A stretch of 7,365 nucleotides of DNA, from assembly GCA_016840695.1 (NCBI GenBank), contig JAEORV010000069.1, forward strand, positions 1-7,365. The letters run 5' to 3'. The translations under genes were made by a program, and so were the position numbers. The first letter of the stretch is position 1, and every line of letters begins with the position of its first letter. This DNA comes from Promethearchaeota archaeon (GTDB lineage Archaea > Asgardarchaeota > Lokiarchaeia > Sigyniarchaeales > SOKP01). The notes below the pieces were generated by a model. That model was not told the DNA's origin, ran no database searches, and worked only from the letters and a program-made list of their open reading frames with translations. Below, in pieces: positions 1-6,235 of the stretch.

Positions 1-252
1 TTATTAAGTTCCCTCCTTTCTGAAAAAATAAATATTCCTCCAATTGCTGCTCGTGGATTAATCCGGTTTTCTTTAAAGGACGAGGTTGGTTCAGCAGATA
101 CTCCAGACTATGAGACATTATTAAAAACCTTTAAAAACAGCTTTAAAAATCGATTAGAGAGAATTGGTGTTGAAAATCAGGATAAAATTGCAAATTTCAT
201 GGTAGCAGAATTGAGCAAGAAACAATCACTTTTTACCATGAGCAGTGTTTAG
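1..252 (+). CDS. 3' end of an unrecognised protein (partial)
   Basis: An open frame runs from the first base of the window to a TAG stop at 250-252, giving the last 83 residues of a protein whose start lies outside. I do not recognise the family. The visible part begins with a hydrophobic/helical piece and the motif IPPIAARGLIRFSLKDE (about residues 12-28). A polar segment with GSADTPDYE follows, then two predicted amphipathic helices (about 40-56 and 62-75), ending in KKQSLFTMSSV. There is no transmembrane segment, cysteine cluster or known catalytic motif. Codon use is AT-rich like its neighbours, and a strong T-tract after the stop fits a real gene end. The call as coding rests on the uninterrupted frame, the protein-like composition and the terminator. 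Confidence 0.7.
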   Translation, partial: LLSSLLSEKINIPPIAARGLIRFSLKDEVGSADTPDYETLLKTFKNSFKNRLERIGVENQDKIANFMVAELSKKQSLFTMSSV

Positions 253-268
253 ATACTATAACTAATGC

Positions 269-290
269 TATTTTTTTTCTTTTTTTTTCT
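269..290 (+). terminator. T-rich archaeal-type terminator
   Basis: Seventeen bases after the TAG stop of the upstream partial gene there are eight T, a C, nine T, then CT. No stem-loop precedes it. Long T-tracts on the non-template strand, without a hairpin, are the known intrinsic termination signal of archaeal RNA polymerase. This tract probably ends the upstream transcript and insulates the gene that starts at 402. Confidence 0.65.
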
Positions 291-299
291 ACTAAAATC

Positions 300-401
300 T
301 AATAATGATATAAGACTTCTAATTATAACATAAATAGTAGTAAGAAATTGTATTGATTAAAGTATACACAGAAAAATGAACTACAAGAGAGATGCAATTA
401 C
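300..401 (+). promoter_or_regulatory. Probable promoter and leader of the beta-helix gene
   Basis: This is the AT-rich stretch between the T-tract terminator and the ATG at 402. TATA-like candidates are TGATATAAGA (306-315) and the run ATTATAACATAAATA (about 322-336); I cannot decide between them. A weak purine-rich stretch, GAGAGA at 387-392, lies about 10 bases upstream of the ATG and is a poor ribosome-binding site. The region must contain a promoter because the gene follows a terminator, but the exact element is a guess. Confidence 0.3.
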
Positions 402-1655
402 ATGGTAAATCATGATAATTCACTAGTTGCTACTTTAATTGAAAAGGGTGTTAATATCCCAGTTCCTTCAACTGTAGAGATTGGCGAAGATGTAGATATC
501 AACCGGATATCACCTGAAGACGTTACGATACATTCGGGATGTAAAATTTTCGGTAAGAAGACGCTTATCATGTCGGGAGTTGAGTTGGGTAGTAGATCTC
601 CAGTTACAATTAAAAATTGCCAATTAGGGAAGAAAGTAGATTTAAAAGGGGGTTATTTTGAAGAATCAACTTTCCTTGACTCTGCCAACATGGGTGATGG
701 TGCTGAAGTCCGTGAAGGATGTCTCTTAGAGGAAGAAGCAAATGGAGCTCATACGGTAGGGCTAAAACAAACGATTCTTTTTCCTTTTGTCACATTAGGA
801 AGTATCATTAACTATTGTGACATTTTAATGGCAGGAGGTACGAGTAGAACAAACCATAGCGAGGTCGGTAGTTCCTATATTCATTTTAACTACACTCCTA
901 ACCAAGATAAGGCAACAGCATCATTAATTGGAAATGTAGCTCAGGGGGTCATGCTGAATCAACCGCCCATATTTCTCGGGGGTCAGGGGGGGATAGTGGG
1001 GCCATGTCAATTAGGATTTAACACTGTAATTGCTGCAGGAGTTATTTATCGGGAGGATTGTCCTCAAGGTCATAAGCTTTTGATTGGTAAAGAATCTCAA
1101 AAGGACGACATAGACTTCTATCCCGGATTATACTGGAGCGTTAAGCGAAGAGTTTTAAATAGTATTGAATATATTGCAAATATAATTGCTCTTAGGCAAT
1201 GGTACCTGTTGATACGTTCAAAATTCTATGATGGAAGTGATTTGGATAAATTCTTATATGATGGCGCTATTGAAAAGCTTGAAATTATTTTTAACGAGAG
1301 AGTCAAAAGATTTAAAGCATTAGCTAACAAGATGGAAAAATCTATCCAATTATACAAATCAGTAATGGGCAATCAAACATCAGAAAAGCTATTAAACCAA
1401 AAAATAGAACTCCTCAAGAGTATTCAAGTAATCGAAGATGAGTTTATAAGTTGTAAGGCATATTTAGGCGAAGAGTCATTGAAAATCGAATTTCTAAAGA
1501 GCATCTATATCAGCATTCAGAAAAAGGGTAAGAATTACATCAATGTAATTCAAAATTTATCTGAGACTGAGACAAAAGTTGGAACTTCTTGGCTTTTAAC
1601 AATAATTGACCATGTTCGAAAGAGTGTTCTAAAGTATCTTCCATCTTATATATAA
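402..1655 (+). CDS. GlmU-like left-handed beta-helix protein, probable sugar-phosphate acyltransferase
   Basis: A 417-residue protein. Residues about 22-225 read as a left-handed parallel beta-helix (hexapeptide repeats such as VEIGED, VELGSR, CQLGKK, NMGDGA). Key conserved pieces are GGTSRTNHSEVGSS (145-158), FNYTPNQDK (162-170) and IAAGVIYRED (210-219). In GlmU the equivalent NH and CNYDGxNK motifs line the acetyltransferase site that acetylates glucosamine-1-phosphate, so His152 and Asn163/Tyr164 are candidate active-site residues. GlmU's N-terminal uridylyltransferase domain is absent. Residues 245-417 are predicted helical, with likely coiled coil around 285-350, and match no domain I know. 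The beta-helix part strongly resembles bacterial (deltaproteobacterial-type) proteins that, as I recall, are labelled UDP-GlcNAc pyrophosphorylase, a label the domain content does not support. Neighbouring glmS and glmM favour a UDP-GlcNAc role. The start is the first ATG of the frame, with a weak ribosome-binding site. Family is fairly sure, reaction inferred. Confidence 0.8.
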   Translation: MVNHDNSLVATLIEKGVNIPVPSTVEIGEDVDINRISPEDVTIHSGCKIFGKKTLIMSGVELGSRSPVTIKNCQLGKKVDLKGGYFEESTFLDSANMGDGAEVREGCLLEEEANGAHTVGLKQTILFPFVTLGSIINYCDILMAGGTSRTNHSEVGSSYIHFNYTPNQDKATASLIGNVAQGVMLNQPPIFLGGQGGIVGPCQLGFNTVIAAGVIYREDCPQGHKLLIGKESQKDDIDFYPGLYWSVKRRVLNSIEYIANIIALRQWYLLIRSKFYDGSDLDKFLYDGAIEKLEIIFNERVKRFKALANKMEKSIQLYKSVMGNQTSEKLLNQKIELLKSIQVIEDEFISCKAYLGEESLKIEFLKSIYISIQKKGKNYINVIQNLSETETKVGTSWLLTIIDHVRKSVLKYLPSYI

Positions 1656-1664
1656 AAATAATTA
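1653..1664. other. Tight convergent junction, 6-bp gap between opposing stop codons
   Basis: The plus-strand TAA at 1653-1655 and the minus-strand TAA at 1662-1664 are separated only by AAATAA. Each gene's terminator must therefore lie inside the other gene, so the two mRNAs probably overlap at their 3' ends. Reading the minus strand, a short T5 run (1654-1658) follows the glmS stop and could be a weak terminator. No clear T-tract follows the plus-strand stop. Confidence 0.6.
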
Positions 1665-3512
1665 GTGAACGGTTACAGTTTTACTAAGATTTAATGGTTT
1701 ATCTGGATCCAAATTTGAACTTATAGAAGCATAGTAAGCTAATAATTGAAGAGCAGGGGTAAAGGTAATCGGACTAAAGATGTTGTGATATTTATCACTT
1801 GGTTGAGGGATTCTAATTACCATATCACTCAAATTAGCAATTTTAGTATCATCTTCAGCAACTAGAGATATAATTTTACCTCCTCTTGACTTGAATTCCA
1901 TCACATTTCCAATTAAGCGTTGATAAGTTTCGTCAGGAGGAGCCACGAAAATAATGGGAAATCCTTCTCTCACTAATGATATTGGCCCGTGTTTTGCATG
2001 TGCCGCGGAGTAACCCTCTATGAAACGACAAGCAACTTCCTTTAATTTTAAACCTCCTTCTTTTGCAGTGGCAATTGATATACCTCGAGCTAAGAAGAAA
2101 AAGTTCACACTTTTCTCTAGAGTTTTTACAATTTCATTGATCAGCTCAACATTTTCGTTTAAGAATTTCTCAATAATTTGAGGTGTTGATTTTAATGCAT
2201 TATAATATTTCTCAATCTCTTCAGGTGTTTCAATTCTTCTTAATTTTGCGATTTCTAACGCAATTAATGCGAGAGTAAGAACTTGAGTGACATACGTTTT
2301 TGTTGCAGCAACTCCTATTTCAGGACCCGCTTGAGTCACAATGACTTTATCGGAATATCTGGTAAGAGATGATCCTACTACATTAGTAACAGTTATGATC
2401 TTAATATTTTTCTTTTTCTTAGCCCACCTTATTGCCTCAATTGTGTCAATTGTCTCTCCAGATTGCGAAAGAGCAATGATAATTGCATTATCTTTTAGAG
2501 AATTTTCTAATTGGTTCTTGAACTCAGAGCATTCAATTGCGTGAATGTATTTCCCTAAGAATTTTGTTATTATGAATTTTCCAGCTAAAGAAGCGTAGAA
2601 TGAAGTACCCGCTGCTGTGATATAAATGTTATCGGCGGACCAGAGCATGTGAGCTAATAGGCTTAATTCTCTTTGAGAAATTTTCATTGTACGCATTAGA
2701 GCCATTGGATCCTCATATATTTCTTTTAGCATGAAATGATCATATCCTCCTTTTTCTGCGGCGTCTATGCTCCATTCTATTAACTGAAGCTCTTTTTCAA
2801 TGAATTGACCAGTCTTTCGATCAAAAAATTCAACTTCTCCTGATTTTAATACGGCAATTTCATTATCGTTCATAATATAACAACTTCGGGTGAGGGGTAA
2901 AAAAGCAGGAATATCAGATGCACAATAAGTCGTTTTTCCTTCTTCTATTCCAATTACTAAAGGTGATTCTTTTCGAGCAACAATGATTGATTCTGGATCT
3001 TCAGCGTAACACGCGGCAAGAGCATAAGAACCCTTGATTTTTTTTAATGCTTCTCGCAGAGAACCTTTCAAATCATTGTTGTTTTGTTTCATAAACTCTT
3101 CAATTAGATGGGGAATAACTTCAGTATCAGTATCTGATTTGAAAACGTGCCCATTTGAGGATAGCTCTTCCCTTAACTCTATAAAATTGTCAATAATCCC
3201 ATTATGAACCACTGCAATTTTACTGGTACAATCTAAATGGGGGTGGCTATTTTCTTTCGTAGGTGGGCCATGTGTTGCCCATCGTGTATGAGCAAGAGCA
3301 ATTTTGGAACTAAGTGGGAAGTCGGATAAATCAATTCTTTTTTGTATGTCGTCTATCTTACCTGAATCCTTCTTGACAATTAATTGAGAGTCAGTAAGAG
3401 AGACTATTCCGCACGAATCATACCCTCGGTATTCAAGTCTTCGTATTCCTTCGAAGACAATTTTTCCAACAGAAATATCTTGATTTGTTATGATTCCAAA
3501 TATCCCACACAT
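1662..3512 (-). CDS. glmS: Glutamine--fructose-6-phosphate aminotransferase (isomerizing)
   Basis: GlmS makes glucosamine-6-phosphate and glutamate from fructose-6-phosphate and glutamine, the committed cytosolic step to UDP-GlcNAc. The protein has 616 residues, near the usual 600-610. Its N-terminal glutaminase domain starts MCGIFGI, leaving Cys2 as nucleophile after Met removal. RRLEYRGYDSCG (24-35), HTRWATHGPP (75-84), HNGIIDN (103-109) and SDTDTE (126-131) follow. The first SIS domain holds AAGTSFYA (300-307), SQSGETIDT (349-357) and GPEIGVAATKTY (396-407). The second holds KLKE (489-492) and KHGP (507-510), matching Glu488 and His504 of E. coli, and Lys611 near the C-terminus matches the Schiff-base Lys603. 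The SIS2 stretch VACRFIEGYSAAHA and the final His are atypical. The start is fixed by the required Cys2. No Shine-Dalgarno is visible. All main catalytic residues are present. Confidence 0.96.
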   Translation of the reverse strand: MCGIFGIITNQDISVGKIVFEGIRRLEYRGYDSCGIVSLTDSQLIVKKDSGKIDDIQKRIDLSDFPLSSKIALAHTRWATHGPPTKENSHPHLDCTSKIAVVHNGIIDNFIELREELSSNGHVFKSDTDTEVIPHLIEEFMKQNNNDLKGSLREALKKIKGSYALAACYAEDPESIIVARKESPLVIGIEEGKTTYCASDIPAFLPLTRSCYIMNDNEIAVLKSGEVEFFDRKTGQFIEKELQLIEWSIDAAEKGGYDHFMLKEIYEDPMALMRTMKISQRELSLLAHMLWSADNIYITAAGTSFYASLAGKFIITKFLGKYIHAIECSEFKNQLENSLKDNAIIIALSQSGETIDTIEAIRWAKKKKNIKIITVTNVVGSSLTRYSDKVIVTQAGPEIGVAATKTYVTQVLTLALIALEIAKLRRIETPEEIEKYYNALKSTPQIIEKFLNENVELINEIVKTLEKSVNFFFLARGISIATAKEGGLKLKEVACRFIEGYSAAHAKHGPISLVREGFPIIFVAPPDETYQRLIGNVMEFKSRGGKIISLVAEDDTKIANLSDMVIRIPQPSDKYHNIFSPITFTPALQLLAYYASISSNLDPDKPLNLSKTVTVH

Positions 3513-3709
3513 GGCAAAAATATATTGAGTTCTTTAAAAAGAAAAATGAATGAAAACTATATTAAGATTGTTCTATATATAGAGATATAATCAGTATTAA
3601 TGAGTATAACTATAATTTTTATGGCAGATTATTGATTAGATAACATTTTTTATGGTAGTATCCTTTACTTTGATAATAAATCGAAATTATAAGAAATAAT
3701 GAATTCATT
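3513..3709. promoter_or_regulatory. Shared divergent promoter region between glmS and the NagB-family gene
   Basis: A 197-bp AT-rich spacer from which two genes diverge. The best TATA-like element is the perfect 12-bp palindrome TCTATATATAGA at 3572-3583. A TATA box there would place the glmS start site about 25 bases away, near 3550, leaving a leader of roughly 40 bases. Read the other way, it would give the plus-strand gene a leader of about 100 bases. A second palindrome overlaps the plus-strand start codon. Neither gene has a convincing Shine-Dalgarno. I see no RNA gene or riboswitch-like structure here; in particular nothing resembles the glmS ribozyme, although the spacer is too short and AT-rich to hold one anyway. 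Confidence 0.5.
3572..3583. promoter_or_regulatory. Palindromic TATA-like element
   Basis: TCTATATATAGA reads the same on both strands. Its core matches the archaeal TATA consensus, and its position suits the glmS start codon on the minus strand (60 bases away). Because it is symmetric it could in principle recruit TBP in either orientation, with adjacent BRE sequence choosing the direction. Role inferred from position only. Confidence 0.4.
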
Positions 3710-3711
3710 AT
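3696..3711. repeat. 16-bp perfect palindrome overlapping the NagB-family start codon
   Basis: ATAATGAATTCATTAT is a perfect inverted repeat centred on GAATTC. Its last two bases are the A and T of the ATG at 3710-3712. It lies where a repressor would block transcription start or where an RNA hairpin would cover the start codon. In AT-rich DNA such a palindrome can arise by chance, so an operator role is only a suggestion. Confidence 0.4.
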
Positions 3712-4669
3712 GACGATAAAAGTAATAATCACGAGAGATTTTGACCATATTAGTGAAGTTGCAGCTGAAATCGTTAAAGAAAATATTGTTCAGGTCTTAA
3801 AGGAAAAAGATGAATACATATTTGGTCTAGCAACTGGAAATTCTCCAACGGGTATGTACAAAAACTTGGCAAAAATGGCTAACGCAGGCGAATTTGACAG
3901 CAGTCGGATTCGTAGTTTCAATCTCGACGAATATGTAGGCCTCCCAGGAGAAAACGCACAGCAGAGAGCCCTTCATCCAGAAAGTTATAGTTATTTCATG
4001 ATTCAAGAATTTTTTGGGCTTCTAAACAAGAAATTCATTGAGACATCTGTTCCCTTTGGATGCTTGATCGACCAAAAAAAGCTCATACAAGAACTTGAAG
4101 CCCACCCCGAAGATTGGGGCGAATTAGGGACCGACGCTGGAAAATCAATAGTCTTTAAAGAAAAAACAGCATCAGAATACTTGGGATGGATAAGAGATGA
4201 AATATTAAACGCTTATGTCAAAAAAATCGAAAAAGCAGGGGGAATCGATTTACATATTATTGGAGTAGGTGGTAGGGGACACGTGGCGTTCCATGAATCT
4301 GGAATTCCTTTCGAAGGGAGTGATGTGATGCTCGTTAAACTGGACGATAACACCATCAATAACGCCGTTACAGATGGACATTTTGCCAAGAAAGAAGATT
4401 CTCCTAACTATGCCATCAGCATGGGTGCTGAATTAGTATATAAAGCTAAAACTATTGTTTTGATAGCAAATGGCGAGCGGAAAAAAGGTCCTGTAGCGGA
4501 ATCACTTTTGAACGATCCAACACCAGAAGTTCCCATTTCATATGGCCAAATATACTCCGAAAAGGGAGGGAATCTCATTTATGTTATCGATAAAATAGCC
4601 GGTAAGGATCTTTTAGCTAAGAAAGAAATTTTGAAAGAAAAGGGAATAGAGCTTGAAATCTTAGAATAA
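3710..4669 (+). CDS. Enlarged NagB-family (glucosamine-6-phosphate deaminase-like) protein with altered active site
   Basis: Classical NagB turns glucosamine-6-phosphate into fructose-6-phosphate and ammonia. Family signs are ATGNSPTGMY (41-50, sugar-phosphate loop), FNLDEYVGL (70-78, with Asp73 matching E. coli Asp72), HPESY (89-93) and GVGGRGHVAFHE (185-196). His191 and Glu196 match His143 and Glu148, but catalytic Asp141 is Arg189. Lys258 (NGERK) matches phosphate ligand Lys208, while Arg172 appears replaced by Val220. The allosteric Arg158/Lys160 pair is not evident. At 319 residues it exceeds the usual 240-266: about 8 residues are inserted before HPESY and some 40-50 in the region 103-180. 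It therefore belongs to the NagB/RpiA/6-phosphogluconolactonase fold, but standard deaminase activity is doubtful. It diverges from glmS. The start is the ATG giving full alignment to the family; there is no Shine-Dalgarno. Fold sure, reaction uncertain. Confidence 0.8.
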   Translation: MTIKVIITRDFDHISEVAAEIVKENIVQVLKEKDEYIFGLATGNSPTGMYKNLAKMANAGEFDSSRIRSFNLDEYVGLPGENAQQRALHPESYSYFMIQEFFGLLNKKFIETSVPFGCLIDQKKLIQELEAHPEDWGELGTDAGKSIVFKEKTASEYLGWIRDEILNAYVKKIEKAGGIDLHIIGVGGRGHVAFHESGIPFEGSDVMLVKLDDNTINNAVTDGHFAKKEDSPNYAISMGAELVYKAKTIVLIANGERKKGPVAESLLNDPTPEVPISYGQIYSEKGGNLIYVIDKIAGKDLLAKKEILKEKGIELEILE

Positions 4670-4684
4670 AGCATCAAAAATGTT

Positions 4685-4694
4685 CTATTTTTTT
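4685..4694 (+). terminator. T-tract after the NagB-family gene
   Basis: A run of seven T (4688-4694), preceded by CTA, starts 19 bases after the TAA stop at 4667-4669. It fits a short archaeal T-tract terminator. A 7-bp inverted repeat (CATCAAA 4672-4678 and TTTGATG 4720-4726) flanks it, but its 41-base loop makes a hairpin terminator unlikely. Confidence 0.45.
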
Positions 4695-4731
4695 AAATAT
4701 TCATTTAAAATGAGATCTCTTTGATGTAGAG

Positions 4732-4752
4732 AAAAATTATAACAAGTAAAAA
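4732..4752 (-). terminator. Weak T-tracts after glmM (minus strand)
   Basis: Read on the minus strand, two T5 runs (complement of A-runs at 4748-4752 and 4732-4736) follow the glmM stop at 4762-4764 within 30 bases. They are short for an archaeal terminator but are the only candidates in this 92-bp convergent spacer. Confidence 0.3.
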
Positions 4753-4761
4753 TCGAATCCT

Positions 4762-6189
4762 TTATATTAGATTTAATTTTTTCATGCTTTCTTCAGCAAT
4801 TTGGTTTAATGATTTTGAGGCTTCCAAGCTCACGCTTGATTCTCCGGAGATTCTTAAATAAGGACTTGTTCCAGACCGCCTAATTAAAATCCAACCATCG
4901 TCATAATCAAACCGAACCCCGTCCATCCTGTTTATGCTTTTAACTTGCTTTCCTTCAGAAGCCAAAACTCCCTTAATTTCATCGATGATCTTTTGATTAA
5001 TATCTTCTGTAAACGGGATATCCTCTTTAAGCTTAAAAGCTTTACGATAATAGGGATATATAGGAATTTCACTTAACAATTCACGAAGTGTTTTTCCCGA
5101 TTCAACAATCATTCTCAGTACTTTTGCGATGGTAACAATTGAATCTGGACCGAGATGTCCTCTCGGCCATATGTACGTTCCGGAGGTCTCACCACCTAAA
5201 AATCCACCGTTTTCCTCGATTGCTTGAGCAACTTTAATATCTCCAACTTCAGTTCTAATTACATCACATCCTAACGGATTTAGCAAATCTTCCATTAAAC
5301 TCGATGAGTTAATAGGAGTAGTCACTTTCATTTTATCTTTCGGTATTGTATCCTTATATCGCCTGTAGTAATCAAGAGCCATTAACGCTAAGAGCCTTAT
5401 CGGATCAACAATCTCTCCATCTTCATCTAAAAATACAACTCTATCGGCATCACCGTCAAGAGCAATCCCAATGTCGTCTGTGTCAGAAGTTTTAAGAAAT
5501 TTTGATATCTGAACTAAATTCTCCTTGTTTGGCTCTGAATGGCGCCCGGGGAATTTGCCGTCCATTTGCGCGTTGATGGTCATAATCTTTACGTTATAAG
5601 TGCTTAGTAACTTTGGAACAATATCACAACTCGCTCCATTTCCAGGATCAACTAAGACATGTAAATTACTCCCATCAAACTTAATCCGTTGAGTGATATC
5701 AGCAATATGGATGTCATTAATATCGTTCACATGCGAAACCGTTCCAATTTCGTCCCATTCTATGTTTAAAAAAGCTTTTTCATTGTAGATCTTCTCAATC
5801 TCCTGCTCTTGTTCAACTATATATCCCATTCCAGAAGGGTTCCAAAATTTTAGGCCTATATACTCGGGCGTGTTATGTGAGGCTGTAATGACAACGCCAC
5901 ATTCTGCACGCAAATATCGTAATGACATTGCTAACGTGGGAGTTGATACGATTCCTAAGGTTTTTACATTACAACCCGTGCTAACTAAACCCGAGATAAA
6001 CGCATATTCAATAGGCAAAGCGGAAGTACGAATGTCTTTAGCTATGACAACAGTACCCGTTCCTTTTAAATAAGTACCTAACGCTAAACCTACTTCTAAT
6101 GCCATTTGCGGGGTTAACATCACATCAGTATTATCATAGTTAGAAAAAACTCGACGTATACCTGATGTTCCAAAAATATTATCACTCAT
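4762..6189 (-). CDS. glmM: Phosphoglucosamine mutase, archaeal-type alpha-D-phosphohexomutase
   Basis: GlmM interconverts glucosamine-6-phosphate and glucosamine-1-phosphate through a phosphoserine enzyme. The protein has 475 residues, slightly longer than most (445-455). It opens with FGTSGIR (6-12), and TASHNTPEYIG (102-112) carries the phosphorylated Ser104. DGDADR (245-250) is the Mg-binding loop, GGETSG (332-337) the sugar-binding loop, and RRSGTSP (437-443) the phosphate loop of domain 4. Compared with the usual forms, SHNPPEYNG reads SHNTPEYIG, GGExSGH lacks the His, and RPSGTEP reads RRSGTSP, so the phosphate-loop Glu is Ser. All four domains are present. GGGAT, six bases before the ATG on the minus strand, is a plausible ribosome-binding site and supports the start. 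Neighbouring glmS favours glucosamine-phosphate as substrate, but related phosphomannomutase/phosphoglucomutase activity cannot be excluded from sequence alone. Confidence 0.88.
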   Translation of the reverse strand: MSDNIFGTSGIRRVFSNYDNTDVMLTPQMALEVGLALGTYLKGTGTVVIAKDIRTSALPIEYAFISGLVSTGCNVKTLGIVSTPTLAMSLRYLRAECGVVITASHNTPEYIGLKFWNPSGMGYIVEQEQEIEKIYNEKAFLNIEWDEIGTVSHVNDINDIHIADITQRIKFDGSNLHVLVDPGNGASCDIVPKLLSTYNVKIMTINAQMDGKFPGRHSEPNKENLVQISKFLKTSDTDDIGIALDGDADRVVFLDEDGEIVDPIRLLALMALDYYRRYKDTIPKDKMKVTTPINSSSLMEDLLNPLGCDVIRTEVGDIKVAQAIEENGGFLGGETSGTYIWPRGHLGPDSIVTIAKVLRMIVESGKTLRELLSEIPIYPYYRKAFKLKEDIPFTEDINQKIIDEIKGVLASEGKQVKSINRMDGVRFDYDDGWILIRRSGTSPYLRISGESSVSLEASKSLNQIAEESMKKLNLI

Positions 6190-6235
6190 TATTTAATCCC
6201 TTTTTTATTAAAAAAAATTCAATTTTTTAATAATA

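Noticed and set aside
392..415. Seven-codon upstream open frame (ATG at 392, stop TGA at 413-415) overlapping the beta-helix gene start
   Set aside because: Too short to support. The purine-rich stretch touches its ATG rather than being spaced from it, so a regulatory leader peptide is unproven.
2341..2544. 67-codon plus-strand open frame inside glmS
   Set aside because: Antisense shadow of the strongly supported glmS; composition is a read-through of conserved SIS codons and there is no ribosome-binding site.
3384..3590. 68-codon plus-strand open frame covering the glmS start and its upstream region
   Set aside because: Most of it lies opposite the conserved glutaminase N-terminus, and its product has no recognisable features.
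5870..6073. 67-codon plus-strand open frame inside glmM
   Set aside because: Antisense shadow of the conserved phosphoserine region of glmM.
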